Under the pieces are notes generated by a model, which was given only the letters and a program-made list of their open reading frames with translations, had not been told where the DNA came from and did no database searches. A stretch of 64,000 nucleotides of DNA from Eubacteriaceae bacterium (GTDB lineage: Bacteria; Bacillota; Clostridia; Lachnospirales; Lachnospiraceae): positions 27,287 through 91,286 of the forward strand of contig CAJTFB010000016.1 in NCBI GenBank assembly GCA_910575665.1, written 5' to 3'. Within the stretch, counting starts at the first letter, position 1; each line of letters starts with the position of its first letter. A program made the position numbers and the translations under genes. Of the stretch, positions 45,249-54,885 are shown piece after piece.

Positions 45249-45786
45249 AAAATCTGTCATAACAATAAAACCGGAACAATAGTTCCTCTTCCCGAAACTC
45301 CTCACTGACAGATACCTGCTCCCACTCTGGATCCGCTGCCAGATCCGGGAAAAAAGTATCTGCCTTTGCCTCAGCCTCAAACTGCGTGATATATGCGGTG
45401 GAAACCAGAGGAAGAAATTCCCGGTAAATCTCCCCTCCCCCGATAATATAAATCTTTCCGGGCAAATCCTCTGCCAGCTTTCGTGCCTCTTCCACTGATC
45501 CGGCTGGTACCAGCCGGGTTCTGGTATCCTCAGAAGTATACCCTCTACCGATTTCTTTTGTCTGCTCAGCCAATCCATTTCTCGTCAAAACAATATTAGT
45601 CCGTCCGGAAAGGGGTGCACCTCCGGGAAAACTTTCCAGTGTCTTTCTTCCCATGATAACAATATTTCCCATGGTGTGCTGGCGAAAACAGGACATATCT
45701 TTTTTGCTGTGGAACAAAAGGTGATTATTATACCCGATTCCCCAGTTCCGGTCCACTGCCGCGATGATCTCCATTTTTTTATCCAT
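45235..45786 (-). CDS. folA: Dihydrofolate reductase
   Basis: A 183-residue dihydrofolate reductase (7,8-dihydrofolate to tetrahydrofolate, NADPH). Family residues include IIAAVDRNWGIGYNNHLLFHSKKDM, NIVIMGRKTLESFPGGAPLSGR and IYIIGGGEIYREFLPL. In this family the acidic substrate-binding Asp/Glu often follows the LPW-type stretch; here LLFHSKKD has the Asp. AGGTGA lies eight bases before the ATG. The gene is four bases downstream of hflX and its last 14 bases overlap the convergent rloB gene. Confidence 0.93.
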   Translation of the reverse strand: MDKKMEIIAAVDRNWGIGYNNHLLFHSKKDMSCFRQHTMGNIVIMGRKTLESFPGGAPLSGRTNIVLTRNGLAEQTKEIGRGYTSEDTRTRLVPAGSVEEARKLAEDLPGKIYIIGGGEIYREFLPLVSTAYITQFEAEAKADTFFPDLAADPEWEQVSVSEEFREEELLFRFYCYDRFSSPG

Positions 45787-45789
45787 AGG

Positions 45790-47079
45790 TCACATCACCT
45801 GTCCTACATACTCCGAGGGGATCGCCGCTCTCACAAAGATTCCCTCTTCCGTATATTCCTCAAGTTCTAGATTTCCGTACTTGCGGATCAGCTGGATCTT
45901 CGACGCTTCATCGTAGGAAAAGGTTTTCTCAATTCGGACGAATCCCGCATTCATTATATCTTCAAGCTTTTCCAGCAGTTCGTCAAAGCCCACACGTTTT
46001 TTGGCAGAGATCCGCACCGAAGCCTCGCTGGCAGCATCCCGGAACACCTGACCGGCTCCCTCCGGCAGAAGGTCAATCTTATTGAACACCGTGAGCACCG
46101 GTTTGTCCTGCACTCCCAGCTGTTTCAGCGTATCGTACACCACATCCATATGAATCTCATAATGTTCATCGGAACAATCCACCACGTGAAGGATGACGTC
46201 GGCATATTTAGCCTCTTCCAGCGTACTCCGGAATGCCTGGATCAGATGATGGGGAAGCTTGTTGATAAAGCCGACGGTATCAGTAAATAAAACCTTTTGT
46301 CCGCTCTCAAATTCATAGCTTCTTGTGGTAGGATCCAGCGTGGCAAAGAGCATATCTTCCTCCAGAACCTCCGCCGCAGTCAGCGCATTGAGCAGCGTGG
46401 ATTTTCCCGCATTGGTATACCCTACGATGGCCACTACCTTCACCGCATTGTTTCTCCGCTGCTTACGCATGGTCTCTCTGGTGCTGACCACATTTTTGAG
46501 CTGCCGGTTCAGCATGGAGATGCGGTCTCTGATCAGACGCCGGTCCATCTCCAGTTTCTTCTCTCCTGGCCCTCTGGTACCGATCCCCCCGGCGCTTCCC
46601 GCCGCACCGCCGCCGATCCGGGACAGCGATTTACCCAGGCCGGTAAGCCGGGACACCCGGTACTTGAGCTGCGCCAGTTCCACCTGAAGCTTGCCCTCAC
46701 TGGTCCCCGCATGGGCGGCAAAGATATCCAGAATCATCACCGTCCGGTCAATGACCTTACACTGCAGTTCTTCCTGAAGATTTCCAATCTGTGCCGGAGA
46801 CAGCTCATCATCGCAAACTACCGTATCCGCCTGCAGGCTGCGGATCATCTCCCGAAGCTCCTCCAGTTTTCCCTTGCCGATATAGGTTCCAGGATGGATC
46901 CCCTCCCGGTTCTGGATCAGCCGTCCCACGGTCTCGGCGCCCGCAGTCTCCGCCAGTTCTTCCAGCTCGTCCAGGGAAATATCCGCTGCTGCTTCCCCAC
47001 CCTCCTGTTTTTCCCCAAGAGAAACCGCTACGAGAATCACCCTCTCCTTCCGCTCTGCTGTATCATAAAAATCTGTCAT
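45790..47079 (-). CDS. hflX: GTPase HflX
   Basis: A 429-residue ribosome-associated GTPase. The HflX N-terminal domain has TVVCDDELSPAQIGNLQEEL and DRTVMILDIFAAHAGTSEGKLQVELAQLKY. The G domain has GYTNAGKSTLLNALT (G1), DTVGFI (G3), NKIDLLP (G4) and SAKKRVG (G5). HflX rescues stalled or heat-damaged 70S ribosomes by splitting them. GGAGGACAAGCCAT precedes the ATG, and the downstream folA gene begins four bases after the stop codon, so they form one unit. No oddities. Confidence 0.96.
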   Translation of the reverse strand: MTDFYDTAERKERVILVAVSLGEKQEGGEAAADISLDELEELAETAGAETVGRLIQNREGIHPGTYIGKGKLEELREMIRSLQADTVVCDDELSPAQIGNLQEELQCKVIDRTVMILDIFAAHAGTSEGKLQVELAQLKYRVSRLTGLGKSLSRIGGGAAGSAGGIGTRGPGEKKLEMDRRLIRDRISMLNRQLKNVVSTRETMRKQRRNNAVKVVAIVGYTNAGKSTLLNALTAAEVLEEDMLFATLDPTTRSYEFESGQKVLFTDTVGFINKLPHHLIQAFRSTLEEAKYADVILHVVDCSDEHYEIHMDVVYDTLKQLGVQDKPVLTVFNKIDLLPEGAGQVFRDAASEASVRISAKKRVGFDELLEKLEDIMNAGFVRIEKTFSYDEASKIQLIRKYGNLELEEYTEEGIFVRAAIPSEYVGQVM

Positions 47080-47129
47080 ATGGCTTGTCCTCCTAAAATA
47101 TTGCAGCTGATACCAACTTTTCTATTATC

Positions 47130-47159
47130 ATTATAGCTTGTTATATGGCAGATATGCAA
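47130..47159 (-). promoter_or_regulatory. Sigma-A-type promoter for hflX-folA
   Basis: On the minus strand TTGCAT, an 18-base spacer and a perfect TATAAT lie about 50 bases before the hflX ATG. It lies between hflX and the end of the minus-strand surface-protein gene. Confidence 0.65.
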
Positions 47160-47198
47160 TCTCTTTTTGGAAACCATTTGATAAAGTATCTCTCTTTG

Positions 47199-50100
47199 CT
47201 ATTTCACGTTTACTTTTATTTTCTTTGTCAATCCATTGTTGGAAATGACATAAACCGTACATCTCCCCTTGCCCTTTGCAGTTATCATTCCTTTTGTGTT
47301 TACCACTGCCACGTTCCTATTCCCGCTGTAATACCGCAGGGCCGGCGCATGGCTCAGGGGCTTTTTCTTTTTATCCCACAAGAGGATTTCTGCCTTGATC
47401 TGGAAAGATTTTTTACCTTTCAATGTTACTTTGGCTTTGCTTAAGGAAATCTTTTTCACATTGGTCTGCTTCTCATATTTCATCGCCACATGGATGATCG
47501 GGGATTTTGCAATGTATTTCTTTTTCCCTTCCCTCATTTTATAAGCAGCGATATAGTATTTATAGGCTCTGTCCTTCTTACATCTCTTATGAATAAACAT
47601 CCGTTTTCCCGACGCCTTTATAGTTCCTGCCTTCTTGAAGCTTCTCTCGCCATCGCAGTATGACCAGTAAATTTCATAGCCAGACGCACCGTTATACTTT
47701 TGCCATGTCAGCCTCATGCTGTTTTTGTCTTTTTGCTTACCGGTCACCAGAAAAATGGATAAGTCCTTTCTTTTCTCGATCTGGTTTCCCGTCTGTCCAG
47801 ATTCGTCTGGAGAATTCGTTGCTGTTCCCGGCTGTGGTGAAGGCTTTGCCGAAGGTGCTGCCGTTTCTCCCGGTTCTGGTGTTGGTGTGACTGTTCCCAT
47901 CTCTCTCTTGATTTTAAAGGTTGTGGTTATATCCGCAAGTTTATACAACGCATTTTTTTGTTCGATTTATCCTTCACGGTAACAGTTGCAGTTCCTTCAT
48001 GGATATTATCCTTGTATTCTACAACATACTCGCCGGCAGGGATAACGTCCGCACCGTCCCGGACCACCACAGAAGGTGTGATCTCCTCGCCAGTATAGTC
48101 CTGGTCAGGAATTGTATCAATGGTGGGCGTCACGCTTCGGAGGGTGACTTTCCCATCTCCACCGACGCCGCCCTCGCCGGCACTTACAGAAGCATCAGGA
48201 TCAACAGCAGCCTTGTCCGGGTCGCTGTCGATGCCTTTGCCGCCCTGGCCACCTTCTCTCTCGCCAGTTCTGCCGCCAGTGCCTCCGGTAACTCCACCGC
48301 CAGTAACATCCACAGTACCATCACCGATATTGGTCACACCATTACCGCCATCGCCGCCATTATTGCCGTTGCCGCCTTCCACTTTGCCCTCTTCAATATT
48401 TACTTCACCATCATTGATGTTCTCGATGCCGCTGCCACCTTTGCCGCCAGGTTCTCCAAAACCTCCGTCGCCACCGTTGACTTCACCGCCATTGACGACC
48501 ACATTGCCAGTGCCAGTGTTTTTGATGCCGGCTCCGCCGTCACCATCTGTGCCACCGCTGCCGCCGAAAATGATGCCGCCCTCAAGGGTAACGGTTCCAT
48601 CCCCTTTGTTCTCGATGCCAGGCGCGCCGGGCTCCCCCGCACCTCCGTTGCCGCCAATGATAGAGCCGTTGTCAGGGTCCGAGGAGTCCTTGATGGTCAA
48701 ATTCCCTCCCCCGACCTGGATAGCAGGCTTACCTTCTGGTCCGATGATAGTGTGGCCGTTCAGGTCAATGATCACGTCGTCGTCAATGATAAGCGAATTA
48801 TCGGTAAGATATACGTCAGCCACGAGCTTGACAGTTCCCGTGGGAGATTCCACTGCTGCACCGCCCAAAGCATCCAGCAGCTTCTGCACAGATGTGCTTC
48901 CCGTGCCGCAGCCGCCGGGGGGTGTAACCACACCGGTTCCGTTATGCTCTTCGGTATAGGACAGATCCCCACCTTTGTCTATCACAGTTCCATTGATGAC
49001 AGAATCTATAATCTTCCCTCCAGTGGGGAGGTCAATCGGCCCGGTTACGATTGCGTCCTTGATCGTCCCCTCATCTGTGAGAGGTCCTGTAACCGTACCG
49101 CCTGTGATCGTGCCGGTAATCGTACCGCCCTCCACAGTACCGTCGTCAGTATTCTCCACCTCGCCGCCGAGGGTGCCGCCCGTATTGTCAATCTTGCCGG
49201 CATTGGGCATAATATTCCAGAGAACTATCCCAGCATTAATGAGTTTCCCGTTTTTGGTGATATGCAATGTTCCGATGGGCGCATCAATGCTTCCAGCGTT
49301 CTCAATCCTGCCTTCTACAGTCAGAACTGCGCCGTCCGCATCGGAAACTACCTTTGTCCCCTCTGGCACGATGAGCTTCGCACTCTCTGGCAGGATATGA
49401 TCTGTGGGGAGACTGGCAGTCTTGCCCTCCTGTACGGTGATCGTCACATCTGGAATAGTCCCGGCAGCAGCCAGAGCTTCCACAAGCGTGCCATACTGTG
49501 GTTCCCCGCCGGGGGTCTGCCATCTCACCTCGCAGGAGGTGTTTTCCTGCCACTGGGCAGTAAGAGTGGTTTTACCGCTTACAGTAACCGTCTCTCCCAC
49601 TCCTATATTAGTCCCACCGTTTTTCCAGCCCAGGAAAGAACAGCCGTCCTTTGCCATTCCACCCTGTCCCAGAACGGTGGCTTTGCTGTCTTTGAGATAA
49701 ATATTGCTGTCTGCAGGCGCACTGCTCCCGCCGTTTGTGTCATAGGTCACAGTGTAGTAATTCACCACGCCACTGGCAACGGTTACAGATGAGCCGTTTA
49801 TGGTAACAGTATCCCCGATGGAGGTTCCCACCTTTGTTGCCAGATATGTTCCAACGCCGGTTTGTGCCGCACTCAGACCACCGATTTTGACATTGCCCAA
49901 GCCGGGTATATCCGCAAGCGCACCGTCCAGTTTTGTAGTGACTGTTTGGGCATATATGGTGGCACTAAGCGCCTTGTCTGTAGTAAAATCCGTGGTCTGA
50001 CCACTGACGTCGGCACCGTTTACGCGGAGAGTATAAGCCTTGCCATCATTTAGGCCTGTGCAGGTATACTGATTGGAACCTGACGTGCTCATGACCAGGG

Positions 50101-50737
50101 TTTTACTTCCGCAGGCCAGTTCCACCGAGCTGATTGACGCACCTGGTTGTACGGTAATTGCAGCGGTGGCAGTATAATAAGTCAGTGCCGTTTTATTGCC
50201 ATAACTAACTGTTTTACCAGTATCCACACCGTCCACAAAGACAGGGAAGGAGGTGTTACCGGGATCACGGGCAGTATGAATATAGGTATAAACACCGCCC
50301 ACAGGCCCAGAACGAGTGAGTTCGGGACCACCCTGGAGAGTTACCGTTTTGTTGGCATTGACAGTGACAGTCAGGGTTTTATAAGTTACCGTAAGCGTCC
50401 CATTAGCGGTGACACTCCCTGCATTCTCCCCGTCAATAACCACAGATTTGCTACCGTTCCCGGTGGTAGTCAGCACGAAATTCTCCGTCCCATTGCGGGT
50501 AACGGTGGCGCCGCCAATGGTAAGCGCCTTTAAACTGTCATTGCCCGTCACCTTCACGGTATAGGTAGACTTCGCAGGCGGTGCGGGTATCGTGCTTTTC
50601 CCCGAGATTGTCAATGTCTCCGAAGTAGAGGATGTTCCGGTCACGTTGGTATACTGGGCGGTAAAAGTCATATTGCCCAAAGCGCCGCCATTGAATGCCA
50701 ATGCCTGACCTGTGTTATCCCCAATTAGTAGGAACAA
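47199..50737 (-). pseudogene. Repeat-rich surface protein, 3' part: lacks a 5' end and has one frameshift
   Basis: Two adjoining minus-strand frames (50737-47927 and 47948-47199) encode about 1,180 residues. They contain repeated beta domains (YTVKVTGNDSLKALTIGG...), an InlB B-repeat-like unit (YTVTYDTNGGSSAPADSN), a glycine-rich GGxGG block near residues 700-850, a bacterial Ig-like/MBG region (DYTGEEITPSVVVRDG), a fibronectin-like segment and a final BIG2-type domain. No signal peptide or sortase motif is seen. A run of seven A's at 47953-47959 breaks the frame; eight would join NKK to NALYKLADITTTF. The 5' start at a TTG at 50737 is artificial: the true upstream part appears to lie at 60561-62138. 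Confidence 0.75.
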
Positions 50738-50863
50738 TCACACTCAATAGCGGGCGGCGTTCGTCAAAAAATATTTATGAAATTATTAAGAACCTCCCCG
50801 GCTGGAGCAGGTCATTTTCTGACCTGCTCCACTTCCGGGATTGGTTTCAGATTAAAATGAATT

Positions 50864-51835
50864 TCAATAGAAATGTGTCTTGTCTAATTTATATTCTGAG
50901 TGGATGTCTAACCCATTCTTTCGTATTTCATCCAATTGACCAGCACTTAACGTCCCTGCCCGATAAAGCAATAGGTACTCGTTTTCAATCGAACTGTCAA
51001 ATATCAGCAAGTCATCGGTATTGATTGTAACCTTAACTCCATTCTCATACAGTATCTTAATAGGGTGGTCTCTATATCCGGTTGCATATCCAAGCATTAC
51101 GTTACTGCTTGGGCAGACATTCAGCTGTATCCGATTATCTGCGAGAAATCGCATAACCTTCTCCGAGGCAACCGCGTTTATCCCATGGTGAACTTCACTA
51201 AGCCCTAATACTTCAACTGCCCGCATTACATTCTCTGCTGGCCCGGTTTCACCTACATGCATTTTCTTGGTCAGATGATATTGTTCCGCTTTTCTATACA
51301 ATGGCAAAAAAGCCTCAAATGGCTGCACATTCTCGCCACCGCATACATCAATGGACTTGAAAAAAACGGAGGAAATATAACGATCGATTTTTTCAGCTTC
51401 CTGTTCGACATTGCAAGCTGAAATATATGTAATCTCAGGTTCAAACACTGTATTAGGACAATATTTCAAATGAAAACCTCCGATAATGGATTTGAATGCA
51501 TCCATCCCACCAATCAGATCGATCTCCGAAGCCCCAAAATTCATCGAAAGCCTCTTGATATTGTTCCTCCTCGCTTCTGCAAAAGCGCCTTCCCATCTTA
51601 TGAGCATTCCTCCAACATCTTTGCAGTATGGCTTGATAGTAACTGTAAACCATTCCTGCATTCCTCTAAGACCGTCAAATCTGTCGGGCGGTTTTGGAAA
51701 ACTGCGTTTCAAGTGTGCTTCCAACCAGGCTCTCCTGCATCCTTTGGTAGAATGATTGTGGATATCACTCTTTGGAGCTTCCAGCAATTTGACTATATCA
51801 TTCTCTAACAGACCCTCACAAAACAGGTTTTGCAT
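50864..51835 (-). CDS. Adenosine deaminase family protein
   Basis: A 323-residue amidohydrolase-fold protein of the adenosine/AMP deaminase group. Metal ligands are seen in KSDIHNHS (His26, His28) and later HHGINA, with the catalytic Glu in KMHVGETGP and the Asp pair in VTINTDDLLIF. It would hydrolyse the amino group of a purine or related nucleoside. Typical adenosine deaminases have SLNTDDP; here NTDDLLI, and the protein is slightly shorter than usual (about 340-350), so the substrate may differ. It is the first gene at the left end of the inserted region and runs alone. Confidence 0.78.
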   Translation of the reverse strand: MQNLFCEGLLENDIVKLLEAPKSDIHNHSTKGCRRAWLEAHLKRSFPKPPDRFDGLRGMQEWFTVTIKPYCKDVGGMLIRWEGAFAEARRNNIKRLSMNFGASEIDLIGGMDAFKSIIGGFHLKYCPNTVFEPEITYISACNVEQEAEKIDRYISSVFFKSIDVCGGENVQPFEAFLPLYRKAEQYHLTKKMHVGETGPAENVMRAVEVLGLSEVHHGINAVASEKVMRFLADNRIQLNVCPSSNVMLGYATGYRDHPIKILYENGVKVTINTDDLLIFDSSIENEYLLLYRAGTLSAGQLDEIRKNGLDIHSEYKLDKTHFY

Positions 51836-51945
51836 ATCATCGCTCCTTTTATATCTATCTTCACAAATTTAAACTATCTTACTTAACTTCCAATTCTATC
51901 GCATTCAAATACACCAACAAATTCCGATTGTGATTTGATGATTTT

Positions 51946-52103
51946 TAAGGGAAACATTAGCTGTTATATTTTATTAATAAATTCTCCGCTAACCCTTGAA
52001 AACACTAAGTTTGTCGCAGGTGAGCTTTCCCTTATAGTTTCCCTCATGTTATATCTTCCCAAAAGGCATTACGAACCCTGATAAGGGAAAAAATGAGGGA
52101 AAC
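51946..52103. repeat. Cluster of T(A/G)AGGGAAA repeats in both orientations
   Basis: Five copies of the motif T(A/G)AGGGAAA occur: one at 51946-51955, inverted copies at 52026-52035 and 52037-52047, and forward copies at 52081-52090 and 52093-52103. They lie in the 360-base gap (51836-52196) before the DUF6061 gene. The arrangement fits binding sites for a regulator or replication protein. Apart from these motifs the gap holds no convincing gene. Confidence 0.5.
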
Positions 52104-52196
52104 AAAATCACATAAAACATTATAACACATAATATACGGGAATTGGTAAACTGATTGAAATGCTTTCAAAAAATCAATGAAAAGAGGACAGATAAA

Positions 52197-52436
52197 ATGA
52201 ATATGATTTACGCAACATACAATATCCACCATAACAGCATTGACGTATACATCCACGCAGGTTATTTCTTACGGATAGACTGCAATAAAGCAGAAGAAGG
52301 ATTGAAAACTACTCCCTGCTCTGAATGTGCCTTAAATGCTTTGGCAATAGATGAGCCACTTGAATATGCAAGACTGTATCTTGAGGGAAATATGCAAATG
52401 TGGGTGGATGCGGAAGACAGCCTTGAACTGTGGTAA
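52197..52436 (+). CDS. DUF6061-like small protein
   Basis: A 79-residue protein beginning MNMIYATYNIHHNSIDVYIHAGYFLRIDC and ending EYARLYLEGNMQMWVDAEDSLELW. I recall this style as DUF6061, a small protein common on Lachnospiraceae mobile elements with no known function. GAGGACAGATAAA precedes the ATG at 52197. It follows the GGGAAA motif cluster and is closed by a large palindrome. A role in the element's biology is inferred only from location. Confidence 0.65.
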   Translation: MNMIYATYNIHHNSIDVYIHAGYFLRIDCNKAEEGLKTTPCSECALNALAIDEPLEYARLYLEGNMQMWVDAEDSLELW

Positions 52437-52437
52437 T

Positions 52438-52467
52438 TTTAATTCCCCCGAATTCGGGGGAATTAAA
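52438..52467. terminator. Perfect 30-bp palindrome between convergent genes, likely bidirectional terminator
   Basis: TTTAATTCCCCCGAATTC is followed by its exact complement, giving a 30-base perfect palindrome with a GC-rich CCCCC/GGGGG core. It lies one base after the DUF6061 stop and abuts the KilA-N pseudogene stop on the other strand. The flanking A/T bases can act as the U-tract either way, although no long T-run is present. Confidence 0.6.
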
Positions 52468-53112
52468 TCACTTCAAAATCTTTGTAGTCTGTTCTTCCAA
52501 AATAGACATCTGATGTATGGCAATCTTGTTAAGCTTTATTAAGCGTTCTTTCTGGTTCAGCCCATCTTCAATCAACACTGCGTTAATGTTTTCCATATTT
52601 GACAGGCATATCAATTCATTTATGCTCGCATAATCCCTGATATTGCCCTTTTTATCAGGATTCTTATCCCGCCAATGCCAAATAATGCCATATTCAGCAC
52701 ATCAGCCTCTGATGCGTATATGACTGAAGTCTGCTGTGGATTTGAATTGCGGAGATACCCAGCTTGCAAACTCAAATGCAATATCTTTATATGCGTATGT
52801 CCCTCCATACCGTCCAGCCTTTGCCACAATACCCTTTGAATTTGTGCGGGATACCCATTGCTTAACCGACATAATAAAACGGTTTAATCCTGCCTCCAGC
52901 ATGATTTCTTCATAGGCGGCAGCATTGAAGTCTGCATTATACATTTCTTCCCATATGCCAAGAAATTCTATTGTATTCTTGTTGCGCAGCCATTTTTCTA
53001 TCAGAGCAGGTCCGTTGTCAATTTTCCTTACCATATCCGTTAAAGAAATATAATCGTCTTCTTCAATCTGTAAGACTTGTATCTCTGTTCCGTCAACATT
53101 TAGTTTTCCCAT
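52468..53112 (-). pseudogene. KilA-N domain protein, disrupted
   Basis: The first 120 residues read intact: an N-terminal KilA-N DNA-binding domain (YISLTDMVRKIDNGPALIEKWLRNKNTIEFLGIWEEMYN) and WVSPQF. The frame then breaks near 52730. A second piece follows (ASEADVLNMALFGI) and, after another shift near 52660, a third (DKNPDKKGNIRDYASINELICLSNMENINAVLIEDGL, ending KLNKIAIHQM) that matches the C-terminus of full-length relatives. So sequence is missing in the middle and at least two frame changes are present. KilA-N proteins come from phages and mobile elements. Confidence 0.75.
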
Positions 53113-53125
53113 AAGAAGATTCCTT

Positions 53126-53575
53126 TCATTTAATAATCATATTCCATTCACCGTTTTCAATTACATATTGAAATTCCGTTAAATTATCATCTTCCATCAC
53201 TTGAAGAAGTGGCGGTAGGTCATTTACAGTATTCATCTTTGACAGGTCTGCCTTTTTTACCCAAATCATTTCTCCCTCCTCTGATGATGTTACTTCTCCG
53301 AGAAATTCGTCTGTATGAAATAAAAATACAATGTACCGCCCATTCTCAATGGGAAATTGCTTGATTCCACATAATCTTGGATTCTGAATATCAAGTCCCG
53401 TTTCCTCTTTCATTTCCCGAATAACAGCATCTATGATAGATTCATTTTTCTCAATATGTCCTCCGGGCAGAGTCAAACCTTTCCAATCCTCTTTTAATCT
53501 GTTCTGCAGAAGGTATTTATCATTTTGATGAATCAGGCATAAAACCGTTAATTCGACATTTTCTGTTCTCTGCAC
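53126..53575 (-). CDS. NUDIX hydrolase (MutT/8-oxo-dGTPase-like)
   Basis: A 149-residue NUDIX protein with a complete NUDIX box: GGHIEKNESIIDAVIREMKEETGL (residues about 38-61), containing the REMKEE metal-binding helix. The N-terminal ELTVLCLIHQNDKYLLQNR fits MutT-like 8-oxo-dGTP diphosphatases, which remove damaged nucleotides. The C-terminal part is longer than in MutT. Its stop lies 13 bases before the KilA-N start, and the HAD gene ends four bases upstream, so these minus-strand genes form an operon. Confidence 0.85.
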   Translation of the reverse strand: MQRTENVELTVLCLIHQNDKYLLQNRLKEDWKGLTLPGGHIEKNESIIDAVIREMKEETGLDIQNPRLCGIKQFPIENGRYIVFLFHTDEFLGEVTSSEEGEMIWVKKADLSKMNTVNDLPPLLQVMEDDNLTEFQYVIENGEWNMIIK

Positions 53576-53578
53576 ACG

Positions 53579-54295
53579 CTATCCCTCCATGTACCGCTCT
53601 ATTTCATTCCAAGTCTTTACCGTCAAGATATTTGTATCTTCTGTGTAGGGCAGATCGATCGCCCCTATATACCATACCGGAAACAGGCCGGCATTCAAGG
53701 CGCCTTTTACATCGCATTCATACTGATCCCCGATATACCAAACTTCATCCGGCTCTAATCCGGCTTTTTCCAAAGCCAGATCGAATATCCTTTTGTTTGG
53801 CTTGCGGAAGATATAATTGCTTGAGGTAATGATAAATTCAAAAGCATTTTCCGGAAGCAGCCTGTTGATACGTTCTGCAACCACAGAAAAATCATAACAA
53901 ATATTGCTGATTACGCCTGTGCGGATACCTTTGTTTTTCAAATATCCCAAAAATTCTTTGATACCCTCTGTCGGCATTCCCGGAGCAGCGGCATTCCAGA
54001 ATACGGTATCAATTTCAGAGTTGCTTAATGCAATCTCTATTCCCTGCGATTCATAAAGATAAGGCGTAAACATGGTATTGGGTATTTCTATTTGAAATAA
54101 GTGTCTTTTTTCAGGATCAAATCTCCCGAATTCCTGATTGATTTCATTTGCTTTAGCCTGCACCTGCTCTGCCGACAAATGATACTTATTTCTTTTAGCA
54201 TACTGTAAGACAGCCTCTGTTCCCTTTAAGCCGTCAAATTTTTCTGCAATAAGTGTCTGGCCATAATCAAACAATACCATTTTAGGTATTTTCAT
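53579..54295 (-). CDS. HAD-superfamily hydrolase
   Basis: A 238-residue HAD phosphatase. Motif I is MVLFDYGQTL (the nucleophile Asp followed by YGQT), motif II appears in GVISNICYDF, and motif III/IV in FRKPNKRIFDLAL and VWYIGDQYECDVKGALNAG. The DYGQT form (not DxDxT) occurs in several nucleotidase-like members. GGAGGTAAATTAC precedes the ATG at 54295, which overlaps the upstream NUDIX gene by 14 bases. The substrate is not known; small phosphorylated metabolites or nucleotides are typical. Confidence 0.85.
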   Translation of the reverse strand: MKIPKMVLFDYGQTLIAEKFDGLKGTEAVLQYAKRNKYHLSAEQVQAKANEINQEFGRFDPEKRHLFQIEIPNTMFTPYLYESQGIEIALSNSEIDTVFWNAAAPGMPTEGIKEFLGYLKNKGIRTGVISNICYDFSVVAERINRLLPENAFEFIITSSNYIFRKPNKRIFDLALEKAGLEPDEVWYIGDQYECDVKGALNAGLFPVWYIGAIDLPYTEDTNILTVKTWNEIERYMEG

Positions 54296-54842
54296 GTAAT
54301 TTACCTCCATATTCAAAATATCCTTCTTGTATCAGTAATTCCAATACAAGCGCCTCTCGTTCCAACATTACCTGAGTGAAATCATCCAGTATCGTTTTCC
54401 TGTTTACATCTATCGCAAGCTGCGGCTTCAGGAATTCAAGCGTAAAGCCTTCGTCCGCTTCATACTTGTCCAAATTTTGTTGTTCTATATCCTTTTTCAC
54501 GCTACACAGGAAATAATAATTATCCTGTATAAAAATATCCTCTTTTGTACCTTTCTGAATACGATGAACCTGCCCATATTCCTGAATGGAATCCCTGATA
54601 ACACATAACCCCGTTTCCTCTAATACTTCTCTTATCAATGCATCTTCCATACATTCATCAGCTTCTATGCCTCCACCCGGAAATTTATAATAATTATATT
54701 TCTTACTATATACCATTGCTATTTTTCCATCCTTAATGATGACAGCCCTTGCAGAAGGTCTGCTATAAACGCTTCCGTCAGGAACATAATCTTTTTTGTC
54801 CATTTCAAATAAAATACGCATTTTATAATCTTCTACTTTCAT
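54282..54842 (-). CDS. NUDIX hydrolase
   Basis: A 186-residue NUDIX protein with an intact box, GGIEADECMEDALIREVLEETGL (near residues 53-75), preceded by ARAVIIKDGKIAMVYSKKYNYYKFPGGG. It hydrolyses a nucleoside-diphosphate-linked substrate, unknown here. AAGGATAAACTT precedes the ATG at 54842; a longer reading from 54911 overlaps the next gene and lacks a site. Its end overlaps the HAD gene, and together with the second NUDIX gene it forms a nucleotide clean-up operon. Confidence 0.82.
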   Translation of the reverse strand: MKVEDYKMRILFEMDKKDYVPDGSVYSRPSARAVIIKDGKIAMVYSKKYNYYKFPGGGIEADECMEDALIREVLEETGLCVIRDSIQEYGQVHRIQKGTKEDIFIQDNYYFLCSVKKDIEQQNLDKYEADEGFTLEFLKPQLAIDVNRKTILDDFTQVMLEREALVLELLIQEGYFEYGGKLHENT

Positions 54843-54885
54843 AAGTTTATCCTTCTTGAATCCACTCTGTAAAAAACAACTTAGC

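Noticed and set aside
47921..49792. Long plus-strand open frame of 623 codons opposite the surface-protein gene
   Set aside because: It is antisense to a repeat-rich, GC-skewed coding region, has no ribosome site or recognisable domain, and its composition follows the other strand's Gly/Thr repeats.
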